Source: VXRJ01 sp964636705 (lineage in GTDB: Bacteria; Acidobacteriota; Vicinamibacteria; Vicinamibacterales; UBA8438). Taken from it: DNA of 64,000 bases. Numbering within the stretch: the first letter of the stretch is position 1; each line of letters starts with the position of its first letter. A program made the translations under genes and the position numbers. Location: positions 164,257-228,256 of the forward strand of contig CAZWUJ010000002.1 of the NCBI GenBank assembly GCA_964636705.1, given 5' to 3'. This document shows, piece by piece, positions 51,596 through 59,976 of this stretch. A model generated the notes under the pieces. The model was not told where the DNA came from, searched no databases, and worked only from the letters and a program-made list of their open reading frames with translations.

Positions 51596-53164
51596 ATGAC
51601 AGACCCACGGACTGACGAGAACCAAGAACCCCAAGACGACGGGCGCCGCGGCCTGCTGGACCGCTTCCTGGGCAGCATCGAGGCGGTAGGCAACCGCTTG
51701 CCGGATCCCGCGATTCTATTCCTGATCCTGCTGGTCTTCACCTGGATCGCCTCGGCGTTGCTCGCGCCCATCGAATTCACGGAAACGCACCCTCAGACCG
51801 GTGAACCGATCCGCATTCAGAACCAGTTGACCGGCACCGCACTGACCCAGTTCATGGTCCGGATGGTGCCGACGTTCGCCGGATTCCCACCCCTGGGCGT
51901 CGTGCTCGTGGCGCTGCTCGGCGTCGGCGTGGCGGAGAAGACGGGCTTCATCAACGCGGGTCTCAAGGTGATTCTGGGCGTCACGTCGCGCAGCCTGCTG
52001 ACTCCCATGCTCTTGCTGGCCGCGATCGTCAGCCATACGGCGGCCGACGCCGGATACGTGCTGGTGATTCCGCTTGGCGGAGTGATCTTCTATGCGGCGG
52101 GCCGCCATCCGCTGGCCGGGATTTCGGCCGCGTTCGCCGGCGTTTCCGGTGGCTTTTCGGCCAACTTCATCCCCTCCGGCATCGACCCGCTGCTGCAGGG
52201 CTTTACGCAATCCGCGGCGCAGATCATCGATCCCGCACGGCTGGTCAATCCACTCAGCAATCTGGCCTTCACCGCCGCGTCGTCGCTTCTCGTGATCGCG
52301 GTCGGCTGGTATCTGACCGATCGCGTGATCGAACCCAGACTTCAGGCAACCGCCATCGACGGCGATCCCGACGAGATGCCGAAGATGGAGGAACTGACCG
52401 CCGAGGACCGGCGCGGCTTCCGGGCCGGCGTGGGCGCGCTGGCCGCCGGGCTCGTGCTGCTGGCCCTGGCCACGCTGCCCGCGGAGTCGCCTCTGCGTGC
52501 GGACGACGGATCGTTGACGAGTGTCGGGGCGCCCCTGATGGGCATGATGGTTCCGCTGATCTTCCTGCTGTTCGTCATTCCGGGCGTGGTGCACGGCTAC
52601 GTATCCGGAAGCGTCAAGACCCATCGCGATGTCGTTGCCGGCATGACCGCCGCAATGGGAACGATGGCCTACTACCTGGTCATGGTCTTCTTCGCGGCGC
52701 AGTTCATCGCCGCCTTCAACAGCTCGAACATCGGCCTGCTGATCGCGCTGAAAGGGGCGAACTTCCTGCGCGATCTGAACCTGTTTCCGCAAGTCACCAT
52801 CATCGGCATCATCGTTCTGACCGCGGTGGTCAATGTGTTCGTAGGCTCCGCCTCTGCCAAGTGGGCGCTGCTTTCCAGCATCTTCGTGCCGATGCTGATG
52901 GACCTGGGGATCGCCCCCGAGCTGACGCAGGCCGCCTATCGCGTCGGTGACAGCGTGACCAACATCGTGACCCCGCTTATGCCGTACTTCCCGCTGGTCG
53001 TGGTGTTTTCGCAGCGGTACGTCAAGACGACCGGCATCGGCACCGTCGTGTCACTGATGCTGCCGTACGCCACCGTGCTGTTCGTCACCTGGACGCTGTT
53101 CCTGGTCTTCTACTGGCTGGTCGGTCTGCCGCTCGGCATTCAGGGGGCCTACGTCTATCCGTGA
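51596..53164 (+). CDS. AbgT family transporter
   Basis: 522 residues with about 11-13 membrane segments. Homologous to AbgT/MtrF proteins, which move p-aminobenzoyl-glutamate or export sulfonamides using the proton gradient. Family blocks are RLPDPAILFLILLVFTWIAS, VSHTAADAGYVLVIPLGG, ISAAFAGVSGGFSANFIPSG, NVFVGSASAKWALLSSIFVP and AYRVGDSVTNIVTPLMPYFP. It appears complete. With the upstream large leader it may be regulated, but no known element is visible. In this damaged region it is one of the fully intact genes. Confidence 0.92.
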   Translation: MTDPRTDENQEPQDDGRRGLLDRFLGSIEAVGNRLPDPAILFLILLVFTWIASALLAPIEFTETHPQTGEPIRIQNQLTGTALTQFMVRMVPTFAGFPPLGVVLVALLGVGVAEKTGFINAGLKVILGVTSRSLLTPMLLLAAIVSHTAADAGYVLVIPLGGVIFYAAGRHPLAGISAAFAGVSGGFSANFIPSGIDPLLQGFTQSAAQIIDPARLVNPLSNLAFTAASSLLVIAVGWYLTDRVIEPRLQATAIDGDPDEMPKMEELTAEDRRGFRAGVGALAAGLVLLALATLPAESPLRADDGSLTSVGAPLMGMMVPLIFLLFVIPGVVHGYVSGSVKTHRDVVAGMTAAMGTMAYYLVMVFFAAQFIAAFNSSNIGLLIALKGANFLRDLNLFPQVTIIGIIVLTAVVNVFVGSASAKWALLSSIFVPMLMDLGIAPELTQAAYRVGDSVTNIVTPLMPYFPLVVVFSQRYVKTTGIGTVVSLMLPYATVLFVTWTLFLVFYWLVGLPLGIQGAYVYP

Positions 53165-53168
53165 CCCG

Positions 53169-53206
53169 GACAGGGTGCGGTCCCTCCACCGGGCCGGAGC
53201 CCTGTC
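53169..53206. terminator. Possible bidirectional terminator hairpin
   Basis: GACAGGG (53169-53175) can pair with CCCTGTC (53200-53206), enclosing a GC-rich inner part. It lies between the convergent AbgT and small-protein genes. There is no T-tract, so confidence is low. Confidence 0.3.
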
Positions 53207-53456
53207 AGCGACGGCCGATATGGGCAGCGCGATCGAGCAGCGCGCGGACGCGTTGGTGCGTCGCCAGGTCGTCGCGGCGAATCGCTTCGGTCGGCCATCC
53301 AGGCCGGGTGTTCCGCATGGCCTCGTAGAGGTCTATGGCGAGCCGGACCTTCTGCTCCACCGGCAGTCTGGAACGGGAACTACGCGCCAGGCGTTCCGGC
53401 ATTACCCAATCGCGACGCGCATAGTTCCGCAGGTCCACGGCATCAAGCCTCGACAC
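53205..53456 (-). CDS. Small conserved-looking protein, unknown function
   Basis: 83 residues from GTG 53456, which has GGAGG six bases upstream and overlaps the stop of the SAF-domain remnant by 14 bp. The protein is basic and helical: LDAVDLRNYARRDWVMPERL, LPVEQKVRLAIDLYEAMRNT, PGWPTEAIRRDDLATHQRVRALL. I recall similar short unannotated proteins, but cannot name a family. Coupling to the upstream gene suggests it was once part of that operon and depended on it for translation. Confidence 0.6.
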   Translation of the reverse strand: MSRLDAVDLRNYARRDWVMPERLARSSRSRLPVEQKVRLAIDLYEAMRNTRPGWPTEAIRRDDLATHQRVRALLDRAAHIGRR

Positions 53457-54130
53457 CGGCGACCTCCATTTCGCGCCGCGCCTGTACCGCGGGAAGGGCG
53501 GGATCGATGGCGACATCGTCCCACCGGACGGTCTCGCCCGCGCTCACGGCCCGCTTCAGGGTCGCGCCCTGGGCGAGGCCTATCGGCAGCGCGCCGCGGT
53601 CGAGCGATGTCCGCGCTGGAAGCAGTTTGCCGTAGACGGTGTACCCGCCTTCGCCGTCCAGGGTCTCTCCCGCCGGGAGATCGCGCTTTGCGGTCGCCGC
53701 CACGTCGCCGACGAAGTTGCGCGTGGCGCCCGTGGGCCTGCCGAGCAGGCCGGCCGCCAGGATCGACACGTTCAACTCCAGTCCGATGAGGTGGAAGGGC
53801 TTGAACATCGCCGAGTAGCGCCCCGTCGCGTCGGTGTTCATGCCGTATTGGCGGAAGCAGGCGGCGGTGTAGTCGTTGGGCGCCTCTATGACGACGTAGA
53901 CGCCCCAGCGCAGGTCGTTGGGCACCGGCCGGCCGTCGCGCTCGATGGACGACACCACCTCGACCTGCCCCTTGTGGTGAAGCTGCTCCCCGGCCTCCGC
54001 CGGCCGCAGCACATGGGCGAGATCGTTCTGCCCGCACGGCGGGAACCGCAGTCCGTCCGGCGGCGGCGTCAAGCCGGTGGCATTCGCGATGGCGGCCATT
54101 TCGATGGCCGACTTCGTGCCGTGGCGCGAT
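53443..54130 (-). pseudogene. C-terminal remnant of homoserine dehydrogenase-like/SAF-domain oxidoreductase
   Basis: The frame encodes the second half of an oxidoreductase with a C-terminal SAF domain: HGTKSAIEMAAIANATGL, LRFPPCGQNDLAHVL, VEVVSSIERDGRPVPNDLRW, FHLIGLELNVSILAAGLLG, VGDVAATAKRDLPAGETLDG, GGYTVYGKLLPA. The Rossmann NAD-binding half is absent. Immediately upstream, at about 54130, the sequence becomes part of a phytanoyl-CoA dioxygenase-like gene in another frame. The best explanation is a deletion that removed the 3' part of one gene and the 5' part of the next, or an assembly join. Confidence 0.75.
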
Positions 54131-54472
54131 CCAGCGTCCAGAGCGGGTAGCTGGTCGTCGCCAGATCGTGGCCGGCCTCGAATACCCCCTGCTTGTGGCT
54201 CCCCGGCAGAAGCAGCAGCGGCCCGTTCGCGGCCGTCACCTCGTCGAGGAACACCGCAATGTTCATCGCGCGTGGCTCTGGCATCTCGTCGTCCCGATGC
54301 CAGGTGCCGAAGTCCTGGTGCCACTGCCAGATTTCGCCGTCGAATGCGGCCTTGGCGTTCACCTTGTACTGATGCATGTAGACCGGGCCGTCGACGAGCT
54401 GCATGACCGGCTCTATCAGACGCGGGTGACCTGGTCGTCGAACCGGGCGATTTCCTCGGCGGTCAGCTTCAT
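54130..54472 (-). pseudogene. Phytanoyl-CoA dioxygenase (PhyH)-like gene with two deletions
   Basis: Fe(II)/2-oxoglutarate dioxygenase remnant. ATG 54472 opens a frame reading MKLTAEEIARFDDQ, a usual PhyH start, but it stops four codons later. A second frame begins at the same point with HPRLIEPVMQLVDGPVYMHQ and continues WQWHQDFGTWHRDDEMPEPR (His and Asp iron ligands), AVFLDEVTAANGPLLLLPGS. About 60 residues are missing between the two pieces. The end is also lost after TTSYPLWTLD, where it joins the SAF-domain remnant. The gene cannot make a normal enzyme. Confidence 0.78.
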
Positions 54473-54549
54473 GACGACTCTCCCTGCCTCTCGCGTACAC
54501 TGGGCGCCACGCCCAACACAACCACGTCACGAAGTTTACGTGGAACGAG

Positions 54550-55320
54550 ATGCGCCAACTCACGGACTTCCGCGTCCTGACCTTCGACTGCTACGGCACG
54601 CTTATCGACTGGGAAACGGGAATCTGGGATGCGCTGCAGCCGCTGATCATGCACAACGCCGCGCCCGGCGTGACGCGCGACGCGGCGCTGCGCGCGTTCG
54701 CGGAGTGCGAGAGCAGGCAGGAGCAGGCCACTCCGGATCTCCGGTATCCCGACGTGCTCGCGCGCGTGCACTGCGCCATCGCCGAACACTTCGGGCTTCC
54801 AACCAGCAACGAGCTCGACGAGGCGTTCGGCGCCTCCATACCCCACTGGCCCGCGTTCCCGGACACCGCGGACGCGCTGCGCATTCTCAAGCGGCGCTAC
54901 CGGCTCGTCATCCTCTCCAACGTGCACCGTGACGGCATCGCCGCCTCCAACCGCAAACTGGGCGTCGAGTTCGACGCCGTATACACCGCCGAGGAGATTG
55001 GCTCCTACAAGCCGGCCGACGCCAATTTCGAGTACCTGGTGGGCCACCTCAAGTCGGACTTCGACCTGGATCGGTCCGACATCCTCCACACCGCCCAGAG
55101 CCTGCACCACGACCACGCGCCGGCCAGCCGCTTCGGACTCGCCAATGCCTGGATCGACCGGCAGCGACTGTCCGAGGGCGGAGGCTGGGGCGCGACGGCT
55201 CGGCTCGAAACGTTGCCGCCCACCGACTATGTGTTCTTCACCCTCGGCGAAATGGCGGAAGCCGCGCCGCGACCCCGATCACCACGGCGGCGGCGGCGAC
55301 GTGCTGCACCATCAGCGTGA
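54550..55320 (+). CDS. Haloacid dehalogenase-like hydrolase (type II dehalogenase group)
   Basis: 256 residues. HAD superfamily: motif I FDCYGTLIDWE (nucleophile Asp14), motif II LSNVHRDG, Lys in IGSYKPADANF, and motif IV region DILHTAQSLHHDHAPA as in 2-haloacid dehalogenase-like proteins. Substrates may be 2-haloacids or small phosphates. The natural end is probably near FFTLGEMAEA; the last 18 residues (PRPRSPRRRRRRAAPSA) are antisense to the convergent DUF6069-like gene, with which it shares 83 bp. Confidence 0.85.
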   Translation: MRQLTDFRVLTFDCYGTLIDWETGIWDALQPLIMHNAAPGVTRDAALRAFAECESRQEQATPDLRYPDVLARVHCAIAEHFGLPTSNELDEAFGASIPHWPAFPDTADALRILKRRYRLVILSNVHRDGIAASNRKLGVEFDAVYTAEEIGSYKPADANFEYLVGHLKSDFDLDRSDILHTAQSLHHDHAPASRFGLANAWIDRQRLSEGGGWGATARLETLPPTDYVFFTLGEMAEAAPRPRSPRRRRRRAAPSA

Positions 55321-55675
55321 GAACGGCCGGAATCGTGGCTCCCGGAAACGCCGCGGCGCCACCCTCGGTCAGCATAAACAAGTCGGGGAGCAGCGAGAGC
55401 AGCAGAGCGCCGATGGCGATCCGCCAAAACAGTGGAACCGGCTGCTCGGACCGGCGATTGACTACAACCGCGACCACCAGCCCCGCGACGACGCCGACGA
55501 CTGTCAGGAACACAGTGGGTCCCGCCGTCGCCAGCGGTTGGAATTCGGACGAAATGTCGAAGACCGCAAGCGACGCAGCGCGCACCGCAAGAGTAGCAAC
55601 CAACGCCCCGAGAATCGTTCGCAGCCATATCCTCCAGGCGCCAGCTCCTGCCGCCGCCAATCGGTCTGCACTCAT
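55238..55675 (-). CDS. DUF6069-like four-helix membrane protein
   Basis: 145 residues with four hydrophobic segments (about 17-37, 53-72, 84-101 and 117-136). The arrangement, with WRIAIGALLLSLLPDLFML and AAFPGATIPAVLTLMVQHVAAA, fits the DUF6069 family of small membrane proteins without known function. ATG 55675 is the only good start. The 3' end overlaps the convergent HAD gene. Confidence 0.68.
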   Translation of the reverse strand: MSADRLAAAGAGAWRIWLRTILGALVATLAVRAASLAVFDISSEFQPLATAGPTVFLTVVGVVAGLVVAVVVNRRSEQPVPLFWRIAIGALLLSLLPDLFMLTEGGAAAFPGATIPAVLTLMVQHVAAAAVVIGVAARLPPFRRG

Positions 55676-55808
55676 CGGTCATCCTCCCTTCGCGCGACGC
55701 GCCGGCACATGGTCCGGCAGCTCGCCGCAAGGTCCGCCGCATGGCGCATGGTTCATCTCCCGTACCGAAGCGATGGTGAGTTGGGATCTTAGCTGGATTC
55801 GCGGCCGC

Positions 55809-57050
55809 TCAGCCCGCCGTCTCGATCAGTTCACACGTCCTTGTCACAGGATCGATTCCCTCGAACCGGCGAGCGGCGTCACGGCACGCGCGGGTGACAT
55901 CGCCCGGACCCAGGAGCGCGTCCAGAACGTCGGCGACCCGCGGCCCGCTGAAGGCCGCCGGGGACAGCGTGCGCGCCACGCCGAGCCGCTCCAGTCGAAC
56001 GGCGTTGTCCGGTTGATCGAACGTCATCGGCGAAACGAGTTGTGGGCAGCCGGCTCGCAACGCCTGGGCGGAGGTCCCGATGCCGCCGTGATGGACGATG
56101 GCCGCGGACCGCGGCAGCAACCAGCCGAACGGAGCGTAGCTGATGTGGCGCACACCGGTTGGCAGGGCGCGCGGCATCTGGTCCTCGAAGCGGCTCAGGA
56201 GGAGGCCGCGGCGGCCCAGATGCCGGCAGGCGTCAGCGCCGGCCCGGAAGAAACGCGCGGCCTGCGCATTGGCCGAGCCGGCTACGAAGACCACCGGGGG
56301 ATCGCCGGAATCGATCCACTCCTCCAGGGCCGGCTGCGGCGCCGTGGCGTCCGCCGCGTCGTACAGCGGAAAACCGGTCAACTCCGTGTTGGGTGGCCAG
56401 TCCGGTTGCGGGGCGGCGTACCAGTCCGGGAAGAGCCCGACGACGCGCTGAGGTGAGTGCCACCACTCGCGAACGATGTGCCGTACCGGCGGCATGTCGA
56501 ATTCGGCTCGCACGGCACTTGCCGCGGGCGCCAGGGCGAGATCGGTCAGATAGTCGGCAACGGTCATGACCGCTCGCTTGACGGGCATCGACTGCCGCTG
56601 GAGCGAACGCAGCCACACATGCGGCGCCGCGGGATCGCACGCGCTGAGAAAGCAGGCGGGCTGCAGGTGCAGCGTGACGAGCGGCAGACCCAGGGCGTCG
56701 TGCGCGGCCCGGGCGCCGAATGCCAGGCCGGATGCCACCAGCAGCGGCGCCTTCCCTGCGGCCTGGTCCCGCACCACCCGGACCATCTCCGAGGCATGGC
56801 GCCGGAGGCTGTTCCCGAGGACGGTGAGCCCGCGCGCGGCGTGCCAAATGTGAGGATCCGCGAGGGTCTCCTGGTAGTCTTCCTCCGTTCCGACCGGGAC
56901 AAACGCCAACCCGACGCGCTCGAGGAGCGGCGCGAAGTGCGGGTTGACGACTATCGACACGTCGTGGCCGCGCCGCCGTAGCGCAAGGGCGATGCCGATG
57001 GGCGGGTGCACATCGCCGTCGCTGCCGACGGGAACCATGAGAATGCGCAT
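55809..57050 (-). CDS. Glycosyltransferase of the MGT/UGT (GT1/GT28-like) group
   Basis: 413 residues from ATG 57050 (MRILMVPVGSDGDVHPPIGI). GT-B fold enzyme resembling rhamnosyltransferase RhlB and macrolide glycosyltransferases. N-terminal SDGDVHP loop, LVTLHLQPACF in the acceptor domain, and the donor domain with VVFVAGSANAQAARFF, ISYAPFGWLLPRSAAIVHHG, GIGTSAQALRAGCPQLVSPM and TFDQPDNAVRLERLGVA. It probably transfers a sugar from a nucleotide donor to a lipid or small molecule. The start seven codons upstream is less typical. Confidence 0.88.
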   Translation of the reverse strand: MRILMVPVGSDGDVHPPIGIALALRRRGHDVSIVVNPHFAPLLERVGLAFVPVGTEEDYQETLADPHIWHAARGLTVLGNSLRRHASEMVRVVRDQAAGKAPLLVASGLAFGARAAHDALGLPLVTLHLQPACFLSACDPAAPHVWLRSLQRQSMPVKRAVMTVADYLTDLALAPAASAVRAEFDMPPVRHIVREWWHSPQRVVGLFPDWYAAPQPDWPPNTELTGFPLYDAADATAPQPALEEWIDSGDPPVVFVAGSANAQAARFFRAGADACRHLGRRGLLLSRFEDQMPRALPTGVRHISYAPFGWLLPRSAAIVHHGGIGTSAQALRAGCPQLVSPMTFDQPDNAVRLERLGVARTLSPAAFSGPRVADVLDALLGPGDVTRACRDAARRFEGIDPVTRTCELIETAG

Positions 57051-57100
57051 CCGCGAGGAACGGCGCGTCAACGCGAGCGGTGACCCATTCGCCGCCGCCC

Positions 57101-57595
57101 TCAGGGCAGGGTGTCGAAGCGAATGTTGAACCAGGTGATGCCGTCCGTCTCGCGGATGCCGTGCGGCACGCCCGCCGGGATGAACACGAGATCGCCTGTG
57201 CCGATGACGCGCTCCTCGCCCCCCTCTATCGCTGCGCCGCGCTCCCCGTCGACGGGCTCCCCGTCCTCGTCGACTATCCGTCCGCCGGTGACCAGCGTCC
57301 CGGAGCCCTCCCGGACGACGTAGACGTCGGTCGTGCGCGGATGCATCAGCGCTGTCTCACCACCCCGGATACGCCGGATGTTGACGTTGTAGCTCCCGCC
57401 CTCCAGCAGCCGGAGGGTAGTGCGCTGCTCGGCGTCCATCTCCCGCACGATCTGCTCGAGTTCGGCCAGCGGGAAGTCGGCCGCGCGATCCGTCGGAGCC
57501 TGTTGGCGAACCTGCACCTGCGCTCCGGCCAGAAGGCCGCCACCGAACACGCCGAGAACCACGGCGCCGGCTACCAGCAACCTGCGATTGTTCAT
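57101..57595 (-). CDS. Exported cupin-domain protein
   Basis: 164 residues from ATG 57595 (MNNRRLLVAGAVVLGVFGGG), which starts a signal peptide directly. The cupin motifs are NVNIRRIRGGETALMHPRTTDVYVV (lacking the usual first HxH, only one His) and TGDLVFIPAGVPHGIRETD with the second motif His. A reduced metal site is therefore possible. The helix before it (FPLAELEQIVREMDAEQ) is variable. AGGAGAGCG lies upstream of the ATG. The role is unknown; it may be a small exported dioxygenase or binding protein. Confidence 0.8.
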   Translation of the reverse strand: MNNRRLLVAGAVVLGVFGGGLLAGAQVQVRQQAPTDRAADFPLAELEQIVREMDAEQRTTLRLLEGGSYNVNIRRIRGGETALMHPRTTDVYVVREGSGTLVTGGRIVDEDGEPVDGERGAAIEGGEERVIGTGDLVFIPAGVPHGIRETDGITWFNIRFDTLP

Positions 57596-57757
57596 GATCG
57601 CTCTCCTTCGACCAGGACGCGACGCGTGCTCGATAGAAGTACGCCGCGCCACCCGTTGGTCCCGGACGTTAACACGAACTTCGGCGGGCGGTTTCGCGGT
57701 CAGGGATCCCTGCCGGGCCTACGATGTAGAGTTCCGGCTTCAGGAGAGAAACCAATC

Positions 57758-58771
57758 ATGAATGAGGGCTACAAGTGGCTTGAGAGCACCGCCGCGCGCA
57801 TGAAGCAAGACAAGAAAAAGGGCGCGGCCCCGCAAACGGAGCGCTTGACCGTCCGCGAACTCCTCGGGAAGTTCGGCTACCGGCAGCGTAGGGAATGGAT
57901 CAACAAGCACATCCGAAACGGGCTCGATAGGTTCGGTTTGCGAGTCGATCAGGACATTACCGTTGTTTGGCTCGACTCGCAGATCACGATATCACTCGGC
58001 GCCGAAGCGTCAGGCGAGTCCACGCCTCGACCGCCCGATCCGACTTACCGCGTCTCGATGATCCCGGCCGCGAACTGCAAGCCTAGGAGTGTCAAGCCCG
58101 ACAACCGCCTGGAGGAAGCCACCACGATCATGCAAATGAATGCCTATTCCCGGCTTCCCGTCATGAAGAACGAGCGCGACGTGGCGGGAATACTCACATG
58201 GGAGTCGATCGGCACGCGACTGGCGTTGAAGCGCGACTGCACCTAAGTTCGCCAGTGCATGGAATCAGCCGAAGTGATTGCCGGCAGGACGCGACTCTTC
58301 GACGCCATCGGGATCGTCGCGAAGCACGGTTACGTACTGGTGCGTGGCGAGGACCGGAAGATCACAGGCATCGTGACGGTGACGGACCTGACCGACCAGC
58401 TTGGCCAATTCGCTGGACCGTTCCTCTTTCTCGGCGAGATCGAGGGGCACCTGCGAAATCTCATTCACGGCAAGTTCACGCTGGATGAACTGAGGGAAGC
58501 GTCCAAACTGGAACGCCCGGTCGAGGGTTCATCCGATCTGACGTTCGGCGAGTTCTGCCGGCTGCTGGAAAACGCCGACAACTGGGCGGTGGGGAGCGAA
58601 GAATCCGTCCGGTTCGTAGATAAGCAGCTTGTAGAGTTGGGCGTCGATCCGTTCCAGGGCGCAACCAAGACCGCCTGCCGCGCTGGCCAGTATCCTTGCG
58701 AACGTGTCCCGCCACCCGGCGCCGCCCAGACGGATGCGTCCGGCGTCGATCTGCCAGCAATCGCGCACTGA
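57758..58771 (+). pseudogene. CBS-domain protein interrupted by in-frame TAA and truncated at 3' end
   Basis: ATG 57758 has AGGAGAG upstream. The N-terminal domain (LTVRELLGKFGYRQRREWIN..RFGLRVDQDITVVWLD) is followed by a CBS pair: ATTIMQMNAYSRLPVMKNERDVAG, then TAA at 58244-58246, then, in the same frame, CMESAEVIAGRTRLFDAIGI, HGYVLVRGEDRKITGIVTVTDL. Since the frame is kept and the homology goes on, the TAA replaces a sense codon. The end is also abnormal: after LLENADNW, near 58585, the frame runs antisense to a 2OG oxygenase gene. This is a pseudogene or a damaged assembly. Confidence 0.78.
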
Positions 58772-58996
58772 TCGGTCGAGCACGGTCGCCGTACCCTTGC
58801 CGTACGGCGCGCGCTCGGCGGCCGCGATCAGGGTCTCGACCTGCGTGTCGGGAACCGGAAAGGACAGCGATCCCGCACGTTCCACCTCCACGCGCGGCAT
58901 CGGCGCGAGCAATCGACCGTTCGCGCAGAAATCGCCGGGCCGGTCGATCGACAGGAGCAACTCCTCAACTGCTGCTTCAATCTCGCCTCGCTTCAC
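58529..58996 (-). pseudogene. 2OG-Fe(II) oxygenase, truncated at C-terminus
   Basis: From GTG 58996 the frame gives IEAAVEELLLSIDRPGDFCA, DTQVETLIAAAERAPYGKG, SVRDCWQIDAGRI and LGCALERIDAQLYKLLIYEP, then GFFAPHR, the start of the H-x-D iron site in prolyl 4-hydroxylase-like proteins. The sequence then departs at about 58585 into the antisense of the CBS gene (PVVGVFQQPAELAERQ) and stops. The Asp of the first motif and the whole second half of the double-stranded beta helix are lost. The same junction truncates the convergent CBS gene, so one deletion explains both. Confidence 0.75.
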
Positions 58997-59171
58997 TCGA
59001 CCCCCCCAGCCCAAGTACGCAACGCCGCGGTTCAACCGCGGCGGTCCCCGAGTGATGATCCATGAGGGTCCCGACGGTTCAGCACACGAGCAAGGCGGCC
59101 GAACATCAGCTCGACTACCTCTACGTGAACAGACCGCTACTCAACCGGTACCGGACGCGACAGAACCCTCC

Positions 59172-59582
59172 TCACCCCACCGCGGTCGGATCGAGCACAG
59201 TAGCTCCCGCCGGCTCGAAGTGCCGGACGTTCCGAGTCACCACCGTCAAGCCGTTCTCAATCGCCGTCGCGGCGATCAACAGGTCCGCGCCGCCATGGCC
59301 GACGGCCTCGCAGAGACGGCCCCACCGGCGGGCCACGGAGAAGTCGATTGGGAGTATCCGTTCGTTGTACAGACTGATCACTGTATCCAGCCACGCTGCG
59401 AGCACGCGGGCAAGCGCCGGGTCGCGACGCCACTGGCTGGCAACGCCTCTCTCGATTTCACCAACCGTCACAACGCTTACATGAAGGTCCGCCGTTCGCT
59501 GTGCCCGAATCCAGCGCACGATGGCGGGGTTGCGTTCCGGTTTGCGGAGCGCCGACAACACATCGGTATCGATCAGGAACAT
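59172..59582 (-). CDS. PIN-domain toxin (FitB/VapC-like)
   Basis: 136 residues. Acidic PIN residues are present: Asp5 in FLIDTDVLSAL, Glu42 in VSVVTVGEIERGV, Asp99 in GHGGADLLIAATAIENG and a final TRNVRHFEPAG where Asp is often Asn or Arg. GEIERGV and the LIAATA stretch are typical of FitB-like VapC toxins. The start overlaps the antitoxin stop in TGATG. It appears intact. The 120 bases between this gene's end and the 2OG remnant contain no supported gene. Confidence 0.87.
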   Translation of the reverse strand: MFLIDTDVLSALRKPERNPAIVRWIRAQRTADLHVSVVTVGEIERGVASQWRRDPALARVLAAWLDTVISLYNERILPIDFSVARRWGRLCEAVGHGGADLLIAATAIENGLTVVTRNVRHFEPAGATVLDPTAVG

Positions 59583-59860
59583 CAGAAATCTACCTGACGA
59601 GGCGGCAAGCGGATGCGCTCGAACTCGCCGCCATCCTGCGGCATCGCGAGCAACAAGTCTGCAAAGCTCGGGGCGTTCGCCCGTCGCAGGCGACGCAGGT
59701 GCTCGTAGTCCTCTTCACGCAACACCACGACGACCGGCCTGCCGCGGCGAGTTACGTGTTGGGGCTGCCCCGCCAAAGCCGCATCCACGACTGCGCTGAA
59801 GCGGTTCTTTGCATCCTGAAGAGACCAAGTGGCTCCACGCTCCGCAATCTGTCTAGCCAT
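59582..59860 (-). CDS. Phd/YefM-type antitoxin
   Basis: 92 residues from ATG 59860 (MARQIAERGATWSLQDAKNR). TWSLQDAKNRFSAVVDAALAG, PQHVTRRGRPVVVVLREEDY is the Phd/YefM pattern, and ANAPSFADLLLAMPQDGGEF..RLPPRQVDF is the toxin-binding tail. The start codon lies inside a perfect palindrome next to a good promoter, so it should repress itself. The translation start upstream at 59929 is rejected since it precedes the -35 box. Confidence 0.87.
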   Translation of the reverse strand: MARQIAERGATWSLQDAKNRFSAVVDAALAGQPQHVTRRGRPVVVVLREEDYEHLRRLRRANAPSFADLLLAMPQDGGEFERIRLPPRQVDF

Positions 59861-59898
59861 ACTGGCTAGATTATTGACCTGGCCAGTTAGGTTGTCAA
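59853..59898 (-). promoter_or_regulatory. Promoter and operator of the Phd/PIN module
   Basis: Minus strand: TTGACA (59893-59898), a 17-base spacer and AATAAT (59870-59875), giving a start of transcription around 59862-59864 and an almost leaderless mRNA. The palindrome CTAGCCA-TAC-TGGCTAG (59853-59869) covers the expected start site and the ATG, a likely autoregulatory operator. A further ATTGAC/GTCAAT inverted pair surrounds the spacer. Confidence 0.7.
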
Positions 59899-59976
59899 TT
59901 CCGGCGTGGGAAGTCGAGTATAGAGTCATTCTTGGGACATACCATTAGGTACCCCCCGCCGCCCCCGGAGGTCACA

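Noticed and set aside
58244..58246. Stop-codon recoding in the CBS gene
   Set aside because: TAA is not a Sec or Pyl codon, and the gene is also truncated at its end, so pseudogenisation is simpler.
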